Assembly: GCA_013697735.1 (NCBI GenBank)
Contig: JACCWH010000105.1
Span: forward strand, 1 to 32,190
Direction: 5' to 3'
Length of the DNA: 32,190 bases
DNA from: Trueperaceae bacterium
Lineage (GTDB): Bacteria > Deinococcota > Deinococci > Deinococcales > Trueperaceae
Numbering within the stretch: position 1 is the first letter of the stretch; every line of letters starts with the position of its first letter. Both the position numbers and the translations under genes were made by a program. Of the stretch, positions 13,517 to 21,421 are shown piece by piece. The notes beneath the pieces are model-generated. The model made no database searches. It was not told the DNA's origin and was given only the letters and a program-made list of their open reading frames with translations.

Positions 13517-14334
13517 GCCAACGCGTGCCCCAGGTCGAGCAGGTGCAGGAGCCGCCCGTGGAGGGCGCCGTTGCTGGCGATCATGGCAGCGTCTCCCCAG
13601 CGGTAGGGGCTGCCGTCGGGGCCGGTCACGGTGCCGCCGGCCTCGCGGATCAGGAGCATGCCGGCCGCGACGTCCCAGGCATTGACCCCGAACTCCCAGT
13701 AGCCGTCGGCCCGGCCCGCCGCCACGTAGCACAGGTCGAGCGCAGCGGCGCCTGCGCGTCGGAGCGCACGCGTCTCCGGGAGCATGCGCGCGAACACGGC
13801 GGCGTTCGCTGCGATCGTCTCCCCGCCGTAGGCGAAGCCGGTGGAGAGGAGCGCCTGCCGCGGATCCGTCGCGGTGCTCACGTGCAGGCGCCGGCCGTCG
13901 ACGAATGCTCCGTGGCCGAGCGCCGCCGTGAACCGCTCACCGTTCGCGGTGTCGAGGACCACGCCGGCGACCACCGCGCCGTCGACCTCGAGTGCGACGG
14001 AGACGCAGTAGAAGGGGAAGCCGTGGGCGAAGTTGACGGTGCCGTCGAGGGGATCGACGATCCACCTGCAGCGCGCGTCTACGTCTTGCCCCTCCTCCTC
14101 TCCGAGGACCGCGTGGTCGGGGTAGTGCGATGCGATGACCCTGCGGATGGCCTCTTCGCTGAGGCGATCGATCTCGGTGACGATGTCGGTGTCGGTCGAC
14201 TTGGTGCCGAGCGAGAAGGCGCCTCCCTGGAACGATCGATGGATGCGAGCGGCGGCGTCGGCGGCGAGATTCGCGACGTCGAGGGCCGCGAGTCCGTCGG
14301 GCGCTTCGGTGGAGCCGTCCTGATGGGAGGTCAT
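13513..14334 (-). CDS. suhB: Inositol monophosphatase family protein (SuhB-like)
   Basis: A 273-aa Mg2+-dependent phosphatase. The metal-binding motifs are present: GEEEG (78-82), DPLDGT (94-99) followed by NFAHGFPFYCVSVAL, and the C-terminal NAWDVAAGMLLIREAGG. It would hydrolyse inositol-1-phosphate or related sugar phosphates (fructose-1,6-bisphosphate, histidinol phosphate or 3'-phosphoadenosine 5'-phosphate in relatives). ATG 14334 is chosen because it overlaps the NDH-2 stop (ATGA) and the upstream extension of the frame is shadow sequence. The start of the next gene overlaps its own stop. Confidence 0.92.
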   Translation of the reverse strand: MTSHQDGSTEAPDGLAALDVANLAADAAARIHRSFQGGAFSLGTKSTDTDIVTEIDRLSEEAIRRVIASHYPDHAVLGEEEGQDVDARCRWIVDPLDGTVNFAHGFPFYCVSVALEVDGAVVAGVVLDTANGERFTAALGHGAFVDGRRLHVSTATDPRQALLSTGFAYGGETIAANAAVFARMLPETRALRRAGAAALDLCYVAAGRADGYWEFGVNAWDVAAGMLLIREAGGTVTGPDGSPYRWGDAAMIASNGALHGRLLHLLDLGHALA

Positions 14335-15635
14335 CCTTCGATGGTACCGCGGCTGGCGCGGTCCTCCAGTGGCCGTTCGGTGTCGAGGATGAGGCGAGCG
14401 TGCCGTTCGAAGGTGAGGAAGTTGACGGTCCAGTTGGTGAAGGCGTTGACGCGGTTCTGGTGTCCCGGCAGGTAGACGAGGTGGATGAAGAGCCATGAGA
14501 CCCACCCGAGGAAGCCCGTGAACCGGAACCCTCCGAGCCGGCGCGACAGCTCGGCAACGCCCGCGCTGCGGCCGATGATCGCCATCTGGCCGCGGTCGGC
14601 GTAGCGGAACGTGGTTCCCGCTTCGCCGCGCAGGCGCCGCGCGATCGTCACGGCGGCGTGCTTGCCCTGCTGGATCGCAACCTGCGCTACCTGCGGGAAG
14701 ACCGTCGCCTCCTCGCCCACGGCACCGGCCATGTCGCCCACGACGAACGCCTCGGGGCGGTCGCGGAGGCTGAGATCCCGCTCGAGCTCGACGCGTGCGC
14801 CGCGGCCGACGGGCGCACCGAGGACTTCCGCGAGGGGATGTCCTCGGATCCCGGCGGCCCAGATGAGCGTCCGCGTCTCGAGCCGCTCACCGCCCGCGAG
14901 CACCACGTGGTCGGCGTGGACCTCCTGCACGGCGGTGCCGAGCCGGAGGTCGACGCCGCGCCTGCGGAGCACGCGCTCGGCGTACGCCCGACTCCGGGCG
15001 CCGTAGGGCGCCAGGACCGTATCCATCATCTCGAGCAGCACGACCTTCGCCCGGCCGACGTCGAGTTCTGGATAATCCGAGGGGAGAACGCGGTCGAAGA
15101 GCTCCACCAGCGCGCCAGCCATCTCCACGCCGGTCGGTCCCGCGCCTACGATCACGAACGTCAGCCCGCCGTGCTCGAGGTGCTCGGGATCCTTCGCCGC
15201 CTGCTCGAACTGGCGCAGCATGTGGCTTCGCAACGTCACTGCCTCGTGGAGGCTCTTGAGCACGAAGCCGTGATCGAAGACGCCGGGTGTCCCGAAGTCG
15301 TGATAGACGGCCCCCGCAGCCACGATGAGGTAGTCGAAGGCGAGTCGGGTGCCGTCGGCGAGCGCCACCTCGTGCACGTCCCAATCGACGGCCACAACGC
15401 GACCCATCAGGAAGCGCACGTTGCGCTGGCGTCGGAAGATGCCTCGCACCTGGTGTGCGATGTCACCCGCGGCCAGCCCTGCGGTCGCCACCTGGTAGAG
15501 CAGCGGCTGGAAGGTGTGAAAGTTGTGCTGATCGACGATCAGGACGTCGACGGGCACCTTGGCGAGCGCTCGGGCGGCGTTCATGCCGCCGAAACCGGCA
15601 CCGACGACGACGACGCGGGGACGGTGTGATGCCAT
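14331..15635 (-). CDS. ndh: Type II NADH dehydrogenase
   Basis: A 434-aa NDH-2 that passes electrons from NADH to quinone without pumping protons. The FAD-binding GAGFGG is at 12-17. The NADH-binding fold is FVIVGAGPTGVEMAGALVE (about 161-179). AFVVGDMAG and FPQVAQVAIQQGKHAA are typical of the family. The C-terminal hydrophobic-amphipathic stretch GFLGWVSWLFIHLVYLPGHQ anchors it at the membrane. GGAGAGAGG precedes the ATG. It is the first gene of the ndh-suhB-zinc ribbon set and is divergent from the MFS gene. Confidence 0.95.
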   Translation of the reverse strand: MASHRPRVVVVGAGFGGMNAARALAKVPVDVLIVDQHNFHTFQPLLYQVATAGLAAGDIAHQVRGIFRRQRNVRFLMGRVVAVDWDVHEVALADGTRLAFDYLIVAAGAVYHDFGTPGVFDHGFVLKSLHEAVTLRSHMLRQFEQAAKDPEHLEHGGLTFVIVGAGPTGVEMAGALVELFDRVLPSDYPELDVGRAKVVLLEMMDTVLAPYGARSRAYAERVLRRRGVDLRLGTAVQEVHADHVVLAGGERLETRTLIWAAGIRGHPLAEVLGAPVGRGARVELERDLSLRDRPEAFVVGDMAGAVGEEATVFPQVAQVAIQQGKHAAVTIARRLRGEAGTTFRYADRGQMAIIGRSAGVAELSRRLGGFRFTGFLGWVSWLFIHLVYLPGHQNRVNAFTNWTVNFLTFERHARLILDTERPLEDRASRGTIEG

Positions 15636-15648
15636 CGTGAGCCTCTCT

Positions 15649-15675
15649 CCGAAGGTCGATCCAGCGCGCCTCCGG
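15649..15675 (-). promoter_or_regulatory. Weak hairpin in the ndh leader
   Basis: Arms CCGAAGG (15649-15655) and CCTCCGG (15669-15675) pair over 7 bp with one G-U, starting about 4 nt after the predicted transcription start. In such GC-rich DNA this could be chance. Confidence 0.3.
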
Positions 15676-15685
15676 CCTCGCGGCG

Positions 15686-15691
15686 ATCATA
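15686..15691 (-). promoter_or_regulatory. -10 box of the ndh operon
   Basis: TATGAT on the minus strand, close to the bacterial consensus, about 50 nt before the ATG of ndh. Confidence 0.5.
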
Positions 15692-15791
15692 CGTGGGGTC
15701 CGCGCCGGCGACCCGTTCGCTCCCGCACATGTTTCAATGGACCTTCGCAGGGGCGCCGCGACGCGCCGAGGGTCGTGAGAGGAAGCGTCGA

Positions 15792-17063
15792 GTGCACGAA
15801 CCGTCACGACCGCCGTTGCGGAGTCGCGTCATCGAACGGAGCCCCGTCTACTACGGCTGGGTGATCCTCGCGGCGGGCACGTTCGGCTTGGTGATGACGA
15901 CCCCCGGCCAGACGCTCGGCATCTCGGTCTTCCTCGACCTGATCATCGACGATCTCGGCCTCTCGCGCTCGCTCGTCTCGCTCGTCTATACGATCGCTAC
16001 GTTCACCGGCGCCTTGGCGCTCCCGTACGTCGGGCGCGTCATCGACCGACGCGGTCCGCGCCGGTCGGTGATCGTCATATCCATCGCCTTCGCGTTCGCG
16101 TGCGTGTTCATGGGATTCGTCCAGGGTCTCGCCACGCTCGCGCTCGGATTCCTCCTCATCCGTGGCCTCGGCCAGGGAGCGTTGAGTCTCGCGAGCGTGC
16201 ACATCATCAATATTTGGTTCGTGCGCCGCCGCGGGCTCGCGGTCGGCATCGCCGGCCTCGGCATGGCGGTCTCCACCGCGTTCTTCCCGCTCCTCATCGA
16301 GGGACTCATCGATCGTTTCGATTGGCGCGTCGCGTACATGCTGCTCGGCGCGATCGTGGCGTGCACCATCGTGCCGCTCGGAGCCCTCCTCTTCCGCGGC
16401 CATCCCGAGCGGTATGGACTCGAGCCCGACGGGTTCGCTTCGAGTCGTCAGGGTCCGCCGCCGCTCGAAGCCGCTTACACGGCGGCGCAGGCTCGGCGGA
16501 CGGGAACGTTCTGGCTCTTCACGATGGGCGACTTCTGGGTGTCGGCGCTCGGCACCGGTCTCATCTTCCATCACTTCTCGATCATGGCCGAAGGGGGACT
16601 CGACCGGGTCGCGGCCGCGACGGTCTTCATCCCGCTCGCCTTCGTGACCGCCGGAGCGGGCTTCCTCGCCGGCGTGCTCATGGATCGGATCCCGCCGCGC
16701 ATCGTGCTCGCCGCGGCGATGCTCTTCCAGGCCGGCGCGCTCCTCATGGCCACGCGCGTGAGCGGGCCGGAGTCGATCATCGTCTATGGCGCGATTCTCG
16801 GCCTGTCGCAGGGGACGCGCAATGCGCTCTCAGCGAGCGCCTACGCGCACTACTTCGGGCGCCGGCACATCGGTGCGATCAAGGGCTTCTCCACCACGAT
16901 CACGGTGGCGGGCACTTCGATAGGCCCACTCCTGTTCGCCGTGGGGTTCGACGTGTTCGGCGGCTATGGCACGGTGCTCGCGATCTCGGCGCTCTTCCCG
17001 CTCGTGCAGGCGATCGTCACGCCGTTCGTCAAGACCCTGCCGCCACCGGACGGCGAGTCGTGA
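15792..17063 (+). CDS. MFS transporter, monocarboxylate/oxalate-formate-like
   Basis: A 423-aa major facilitator with 12 predicted membrane helices in two six-helix halves split by a loop at about residues 205-240. The start of helix 1 (YYGWVILAAGTFGLVM), the cytoplasmic loop after helix 2 (GRVIDRRGPRRS) and the acidic GFLAGVLMDRIPPR after helix 8 are typical. The overall look is that of the OFA/MCT branch, so an organic acid is a likely substrate. GTG 15792 is chosen because AGAGGA lies just upstream; ATG 15729 is a longer alternative. It ends 18 nt from the convergent serine dehydratase stop. Confidence 0.88.
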   Translation: MHEPSRPPLRSRVIERSPVYYGWVILAAGTFGLVMTTPGQTLGISVFLDLIIDDLGLSRSLVSLVYTIATFTGALALPYVGRVIDRRGPRRSVIVISIAFAFACVFMGFVQGLATLALGFLLIRGLGQGALSLASVHIINIWFVRRRGLAVGIAGLGMAVSTAFFPLLIEGLIDRFDWRVAYMLLGAIVACTIVPLGALLFRGHPERYGLEPDGFASSRQGPPPLEAAYTAAQARRTGTFWLFTMGDFWVSALGTGLIFHHFSIMAEGGLDRVAAATVFIPLAFVTAGAGFLAGVLMDRIPPRIVLAAAMLFQAGALLMATRVSGPESIIVYGAILGLSQGTRNALSASAYAHYFGRRHIGAIKGFSTTITVAGTSIGPLLFAVGFDVFGGYGTVLAISALFPLVQAIVTPFVKTLPPPDGES

Positions 17064-17071
17064 GCGGAGCG

Positions 17072-17091
17072 GGCGAGCGCTTCAGCGCGCC
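17072..17091. terminator. Hairpin between convergent MFS and sdaAA genes
   Basis: GCGC-TTCA-GCGC, extended by GGC/GCC across a 2-nt bulge, lies across the gap and the sdaAA stop. There is no U-tract, so a two-way terminator role is a guess. Confidence 0.3.
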
Positions 17092-17921
17092 ATCTCGAGC
17101 GCGATCCGGCGCCCCGTCGGGGTGTCGGCGATGCCCCCCTCGCCCGTCTCGCGCAGCTCCGGGGGCAGCATGCGGCCGACGGACGCCATCGCCTGGATCA
17201 CCTCGTCGGGCGGTATCACCGAGGTGAGCCCGGCGAGTGCGAGCTGCGCGCTCGACACCGCGTGCACTGCGAAGAACGCGTTGCGCGATACGCACGGGAC
17301 CTCGACGTAGCCACCGACGGGGTCGCAGACCAAGCCGATGGTGTTCATGAGGGCCATCGCTGCGGCGTGCACGCAGGCGTCGGCGCCGCCGCCGAGCAGC
17401 TCGGTCACCGCCGCCGCCGCCATCGCAGCAGACGACCCGATCTCGGCTTGGCAGCCGCCCGTCGATCCCGCGATGAACATCGTCTGCGAGATCACTTCGC
17501 CGATCCCGGCGGCGAGCACGAGCGGGGCTACGAGGCGATCGTCGTCGATACCGAGGTGGTCCGCGACCCCGAGGAGCGCGCCGGGGACGGTCCCGGCCGA
17601 ACCGGCGGTCGGAGCCGCGACGATCCTGCCCATCCGGGCGTTCTCCTCGTTGACGGCCATCGCGTACGCCTGCACGCGCTTCAGGAGCGGTGCTCCCAGG
17701 AGATCCTCGGCCTGCCAGAGACCCTTGGCGTTCCAGCCGACCATGCCGGTGCGGCTCGGTGCATCGCTGGCGAGGCCGCGTTCGATCGAGTCGCGCATCT
17801 CGCGCAGTCGCTCGCGCATGCCGGCGAGGAGTGCGGCTCGTTCGGCGTCATCGAGGCCCTGATCTGCGATCACGGCGTCGCTCGCGCGTCCCGTCGCCTT
17901 CGCGAGGTCGTCGAGCGTCAT
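17082..17921 (-). CDS. sdaAA: L-serine dehydratase, alpha subunit
   Basis: A 279-aa subunit of the two-chain Fe-S L-serine dehydratase, which deaminates serine to pyruvate and ammonia. [15 protein letters not shown] (about 102-116) is the family motif. The [4Fe-4S] ligands are likely among Cys157 ([12 protein letters not shown]), Cys199 (LVCDPVGG) and Cys210 (VEVPC). The ATG overlaps the beta-subunit stop as ATGA, so the two are coupled. The Fe-S requirement links it functionally to the suf genes further along the window, though not by operon. Confidence 0.94.
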   Translation of the reverse strand: MTLDDLAKATGRASDAVIADQGLDDAERAALLAGMRERLREMRDSIERGLASDAPSRTGMVGWNAKGLWQAEDLLGAPLLKRVQAYAMAVNEENARMGRIVAAPTAGSAGTVPGALLGVADHLGIDDDRLVAPLVLAAGIGEVISQTMFIAGSTGGCQAEIGSSAAMAAAAVTELLGGGADACVHAAAMALMNTIGLVCDPVGGYVEVPCVSRNAFFAVHAVSSAQLALAGLTSVIPPDEVIQAMASVGRMLPPELRETGEGGIADTPTGRRIALEMAR

Positions 17922-18634
17922 CCGTCGGTCCGGGCGGTGGCGGCCGCGATGTGGGCGCCGTCGCTCGTGGCCGACATCACCTCGGGGAGGTGGCGCAGCC
18001 AGAGCACGTACGGAAGGTGTTCGAGGTAGGCGAACGCGGGCGCGGAGAGGGCGCGGTCGACCTCGATCGACATCATCGCCTCACCTCCTCGGCGTTGGCG
18101 GGCGCAGTGCAGTGTGGCGATGTTGATCTCGTCGTCGGCGATGACGCGCGCGACGCGCGCGATCACGCCGAGCGTGTCACGGTGCCGAATCAGCAGGGTG
18201 GGGGCCCCGCCACCGAACTCGATCCGGAAGCCGTCGAGCTCGAAGGCTCGTACGATCCCGCCGCCGAGGCTCGAGCCGGTGAGGGTGGTCGTGGTGCCCT
18301 CCTCGGCGCCGAGCGTGATGCGGACGCTGTTGGGGTGGACGTCGCCGAGGTCGCTCGTGCCGAACGACGTTCGCAGCCCCGCTTCCTCGGCATGCGCGAA
18401 CGCGTCCGGGATGCGTGGGTCGTCGGGGGCATAGCCGAGGGCCCCGGCCACGAGGGCGAGGTCGGTGCCGTGACCGCGGGCGGTCTTCGCGAAGGAGCCA
18501 TGGAGATCGAAGCGCGCCTCGCTCGGCGGCCGCGCGAGGGCCGCGCGCGCAAGGAGCGCGAGCCGGCAGGCGCCGGCAGTATGGCTCGAAGAGGGTCCGA
18601 CCATGACCGGACCGATGACGTCGAGGAGGCTCAC
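17918..18634 (-). CDS. sdaAB: L-serine dehydratase, beta subunit with ACT domain
   Basis: A 238-aa partner subunit. The N-terminus [20 protein letters not shown] (2-21) is the family signature. The middle holds [11 protein letters not shown] and [13 protein letters not shown]. From about residue 148 there is an ACT domain ([20 protein letters not shown]) that may sense an amino acid. The GTG start lies 8 nt after a TAGACT box, so the mRNA is probably close to leaderless. The alpha subunit follows with a 4-base overlap. Confidence 0.93.
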   Translation of the reverse strand: MSLLDVIGPVMVGPSSSHTAGACRLALLARAALARPPSEARFDLHGSFAKTARGHGTDLALVAGALGYAPDDPRIPDAFAHAEEAGLRTSFGTSDLGDVHPNSVRITLGAEEGTTTTLTGSSLGGGIVRAFELDGFRIEFGGGAPTLLIRHRDTLGVIARVARVIADDEINIATLHCARQRRGGEAMMSIEVDRALSAPAFAYLEHLPYVLWLRHLPEVMSATSDGAHIAAATARTDG

Positions 18635-18642
18635 GTGGCCAC

Positions 18643-18671
18643 AGTCTAGCGTCCGCGCGGCTCGCTGTCGG
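18643..18671 (-). promoter_or_regulatory. Promoter of sdaAB-sdaAA
   Basis: TAGACT (18643-18648) with CCGACA at the -35 position (18666-18671) and a 17-nt spacer on the minus strand; 8 nt separate the -10 box from the GTG. Confidence 0.5.
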
Positions 18672-18788
18672 TGCGGTCGCCCCGCGTGGCGCTACCGAAC
18701 AGAACGTCGCGGCACCCTTCCTTGCCGGAGGGCACCACGACGGTCGTGCGCAGATGCTGTCGCGAACGCGAGCGGTCGCGGAGAGGCC

Positions 18789-19082
18789 TTACTTCTTGAC
18801 TTGCTCCTTGAGGCTCTTGCCGGGCTTGAACGCCGGGTACTTGCTCGCCGGGATCTTGATCTTCTCGGTGGTTCCGGGCTTGACGCCGGTGCGGGCCTTC
18901 CGGCGGCGCACTTCGAACGTACCGAAGCCGGTCAGTTGCACCTTCGTGCCGCCGTCGAGATGGGCACTGACCTGATCGAGCATCGTATCGACGACTTCCT
19001 TCACGTCCTTCTTCTTCATCCCGGTCGTCTCGGCCACAGTGTCGACGAGATCCGCCTTGGACACGGTCTTCTGCTTCACCAT
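18789..19082 (-). CDS. HU-family DNA-binding protein
   Basis: A 97-aa nucleoid protein. The helical dimerisation part runs to about residue 45 (SKADLVDTVAETTGMKKKDV). VQLTGFGTFEVRRRKARTG (48-66) leads into the DNA-binding arm with its Pro (IPASKYPAFKPG) and the final helix SLKEQVKK. It bends and compacts DNA as a dimer. GAGGAGGA precedes the ATG. The -35/-10 pair upstream is the best in the window, which fits an abundant protein. The gap 18649-18788 beyond its stop has no clear terminator. Confidence 0.95.
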   Translation of the reverse strand: MVKQKTVSKADLVDTVAETTGMKKKDVKEVVDTMLDQVSAHLDGGTKVQLTGFGTFEVRRRKARTGVKPGTTEKIKIPASKYPAFKPGKSLKEQVKK

Positions 19083-19119
19083 CGGAGTCCTCCTCTATCG
19101 AGATGCGTTTCGATGCGGC

Positions 19120-19148
19120 AATCTAGCACGCTCCCTTGCCTACGGCAA
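19120..19148 (-). promoter_or_regulatory. Promoter of the HU gene
   Basis: TTGCCG (19143-19148), a 17-nt spacer and TGC-TAGATT (19120-19125) on the minus strand. The predicted start is near 19113; a weak 5-bp hairpin (ATCGA/TCGAT, 19097-19114) begins at it. Confidence 0.65.
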
Positions 19149-19225
19149 GTGCTGAACGGCATTTATCGGATTTCCTCCAACCGAAGGCCGACGGGGACGC
19201 GCTTTCTAGCGTCGCGCCGGAACCA

Positions 19226-19876
19226 TCAGCCGGAAGTGCGTACAGGACGCTCATCTTGGCCCTCGGGCAGCATTGCTCGAACGCGAACGGCCAACTCGGT
19301 GGTGATCGCCGCGCCCTCGTCCCGACTCGTGCCCTCGGCGACGAGCGGCTCGCCGAACCTCACCCGGAACGACCGGCCTTCACGCCAGATGGCGGCGGGC
19401 ACGATCGGTACGTTCGCTCGCTGTGCGAGGAATGCGGCGCCCCCCATCACGGCTTTGGCATCGGCGTGGCGCGTCCCCTCGAAGAAGATGCCGACCACGT
19501 GCCCCGCCTTCAGACGCCTCAGCGCCTCCTTCACGGCGCCGATGTCGTTCGCGCTACGGTCGACCGGAAACGCTCCCACGGCACGCAGTACCGAGGCGAC
19601 GAAGCGGGAGGCGAACAGTTCGCGTTTCGCCATGAAGTGAATCGTTCGCGGCGCCGAGATCCCGACGACCGGAGGATCCCAGCTCGAGACGTGGTTGGAC
19701 GCAACGATGCAGCCGAGCGTCCGTGGGACGTTCCGTCGCCCCTCGACGCGTAGGCCGAAGCCGAGGCGCACGACGGCGGAGAAGAAGATCCAGCCGACGC
19801 CGTACAGCGGCGCCCGTCGTGCCAGGGGCGGTGCCGCCGGCGCACGAGGGCGTGCGGGTCCCGATGCGTTGGCCAC
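19226..19876 (-). CDS. plsC: 1-acylglycerol-3-phosphate acyltransferase (PlsC family)
   Basis: A 216-aa acyltransferase that adds the second acyl chain to lysophosphatidic acid at the membrane. The catalytic HX4D is in SNHVSSWD (His62, Asp67), and the substrate-binding FFEGTRH at about 131-137 is the usual [FY]PEGTRS block. PIVPAAIWR is the fourth conserved block. One N-terminal hydrophobic segment (VGWIFFSAVVRLGFGL) anchors it. GTG 19876 is chosen because everything upstream overlaps the YihY gene, and a TAGAAT box ends 5 nt before it. The first 20 residues are Pro/Ala-rich and poorly conserved. Confidence 0.9.
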   Translation of the reverse strand: MANASGPARPRAPAAPPLARRAPLYGVGWIFFSAVVRLGFGLRVEGRRNVPRTLGCIVASNHVSSWDPPVVGISAPRTIHFMAKRELFASRFVASVLRAVGAFPVDRSANDIGAVKEALRRLKAGHVVGIFFEGTRHADAKAVMGGAAFLAQRANVPIVPAAIWREGRSFRVRFGEPLVAEGTSRDEGAAITTELAVRVRAMLPEGQDERPVRTSG

Positions 19877-19881
19877 GCGGC

Positions 19882-19887
19882 ATTCTA
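19882..19887 (-). promoter_or_regulatory. -10 box of plsC
   Basis: TAGAAT begins with the TAG stop codon of the upstream yihY gene and ends 5 nt before the plsC GTG. plsC could therefore be read both with yihY and from its own leaderless-type promoter. Confidence 0.4.
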
Positions 19888-20823
19888 GCCCGGGTCGGCC
19901 GGTACCGCCTCGGTTCCCCCGGCACGATCGCGACGTCGCCAGCGGGCGACCTCGGCAGCCAGCACGGCGCCGAGCAAGAAACCGATCATCGCGAGGTAGA
20001 GCCACAGCAGCAGCACCACCACGCCGGTGATCACGCCGTAGACGAGGTTGAAGCGGTCGATGCTGAAGGTCGCGGTGAGGAAGGTTCGCATCAGCACGAG
20101 CACCACGGTACTGAAGCCGGCGCCGAGCGTCGCAGCGACCCAGTCCGTGTGTCGCCGTGGCAGGTAGCGGAAGCAGAGCGCGAACACGAGGACGGTCGCG
20201 ACGAGCCGGAGCGGGCTGAAGCCTCCCGGTAGGACCGCGTCGGGCAGGGGCAAGTCGATGCTCTCCGCCCACACCTCGATCGTCGACCAGGTCTGTATCA
20301 TCGCGTCGCCGAGCGCAGCGCCGATCACTTCGACGATCAAGAAGATCGCCACTGCCAGCACGAGGAGGAGCGCGACGAGACGCTTGCGCACGAACCCGCG
20401 TTGCTCGCGGACGTCGAAGATCATCTCCAGCGCGAGCTGGAGCGACGTGAAGAACGACGAGCTCGCCCAGAGCAGGACGATCACGGAGAAGATCGTTCGC
20501 AAGAGCGCCCCCTCGCCGAGTTGCGAGAGGATCAGGTCGAGACTCGTCTGGATGAGCGCGTCGGCGTCGTCGGTGAGCGGCATGACTTGGGTCAGGAGGT
20601 CGGTGAGTGCGGCCTGGAGAGCTTGTGAGAGTTCCGGACGTCCGCGGAGCAGGACGGCAAGCCAGCCCCCCAGGAGGAGGAGGAGCGGACCGAGCGAGAA
20701 GGCAGCGTAGTAGGCGAGCGCAGCGCCGAGCATGAAGACCTTGGCGTCGCCGAGGCGACCGTAGAAACTCGCTGCGAATGCGAACGCCGGCGTGCGGGTC
20801 AATCCCCGCAGGCGATCGAACAC
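19885..20823 (-). CDS. YihY/BrkB family inner-membrane protein
   Basis: A 312-aa polytopic membrane protein of the YihY/virulence factor BrkB family (once called RNase BN). It has about six membrane helices. Family segments are DAKVFMLGAALAYYAAFSLG near the N-terminus, FSVIVLLWASSSFFTSLQLA in the middle, and LVYGVITGVVVLLLWLYLAM with FLLGAVLAAEVARWRRR near the end. The molecular function is not established for the family. The GTG start lies 1 nt after the stop of the preceding membrane-protein gene, and plsC starts 8 nt after its end, so the three probably form an operon. Confidence 0.9.
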   Translation of the reverse strand: MFDRLRGLTRTPAFAFAASFYGRLGDAKVFMLGAALAYYAAFSLGPLLLLLGGWLAVLLRGRPELSQALQAALTDLLTQVMPLTDDADALIQTSLDLILSQLGEGALLRTIFSVIVLLWASSSFFTSLQLALEMIFDVREQRGFVRKRLVALLLVLAVAIFLIVEVIGAALGDAMIQTWSTIEVWAESIDLPLPDAVLPGGFSPLRLVATVLVFALCFRYLPRRHTDWVAATLGAGFSTVVLVLMRTFLTATFSIDRFNLVYGVITGVVVLLLWLYLAMIGFLLGAVLAAEVARWRRRDRAGGTEAVPADPG

Positions 20824-20824
20824 G

Positions 20825-21394
20825 CTACGTCCTACGGCCGCTGGCGCCGCCGGTCGCGCCCGCCGGTTTCACGTCCTGCGTCGCCGCCGCGCTCGACGAC
20901 CGTGCCGTCTCCTGCTTGCGTCGGCGCCGGTCGAGCACGAACGCGCTCAGGATGCCGAGCAGCGACACCAGGAGGTGGAGGGTGATCCAGGCCCCGCGAG
21001 CGTCGTCCCACGGGAGCTCGATGGCGAAGAGTTCACCCCGAGTCGCCACCTGCACGAAGAGCGCTGGCGTGACGAGGAGCGCGGGCGAAACGAGGAGTGC
21101 CGGGTAGCGCCAGGCGTACTCGAGGGCGAGCATCCCGAGGAGATTCCCGCTCATCACGATCGGGAGCATCACGAGCCAATCCGCACTGCCGCTGAGCAGC
21201 CCGATGGGGGGCGCCAGCAGCGCGGCGACGTACGCGAAGGGCATGCCGCCCATCCCGAAGGCGAGGTAGGCGAAGAGCACGATGCCGACGCTGCGGAACA
21301 CGATCGGCACGGGCGCCACCGCGAACACCACGGCCGCCAGGATGAGGAAGGCGCCGATGATGACGCGTTGCGGGTCGGGAGCGACGCGGATCAC
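20825..21394 (-). CDS. Multi-pass membrane protein of unknown function
   Basis: A 189-aa protein with about five to six hydrophobic segments (from about residues 10-155, for example VIIGAFLILAAVVFAVAPV and WITLHLLVSLLGILSAFVL) and a basic, then Ser/Ala-rich cytoplasmic tail (RRRRKQETARSSSAAATQ). I do not recognise the family. The GTG start lies 6 nt after a TAGCAT box and there is no SD, so leaderless expression is likely. It is coupled to yihY by a 1-nt gap, so a role with YihY in the membrane is possible. Confidence 0.75.
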   Translation of the reverse strand: MIRVAPDPQRVIIGAFLILAAVVFAVAPVPIVFRSVGIVLFAYLAFGMGGMPFAYVAALLAPPIGLLSGSADWLVMLPIVMSGNLLGMLALEYAWRYPALLVSPALLVTPALFVQVATRGELFAIELPWDDARGAWITLHLLVSLLGILSAFVLDRRRRKQETARSSSAAATQDVKPAGATGGASGRRT

Positions 21395-21400
21395 GAGCGC

Positions 21401-21406
21401 ATGCTA
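21401..21406 (-). promoter_or_regulatory. -10 box of the membrane protein-yihY-plsC set
   Basis: TAGCAT on the minus strand ends 6 nt before the GTG at 21394, a leaderless-type spacing. Confidence 0.45.
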
Positions 21407-21421
21407 CCTAGCGCGGGCCTC

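Noticed and set aside
18649-18788. Search for a terminator after the HU gene
   Set aside because: Only imperfect pairings with G-U pairs and no U-tract were seen; not strong enough to list.
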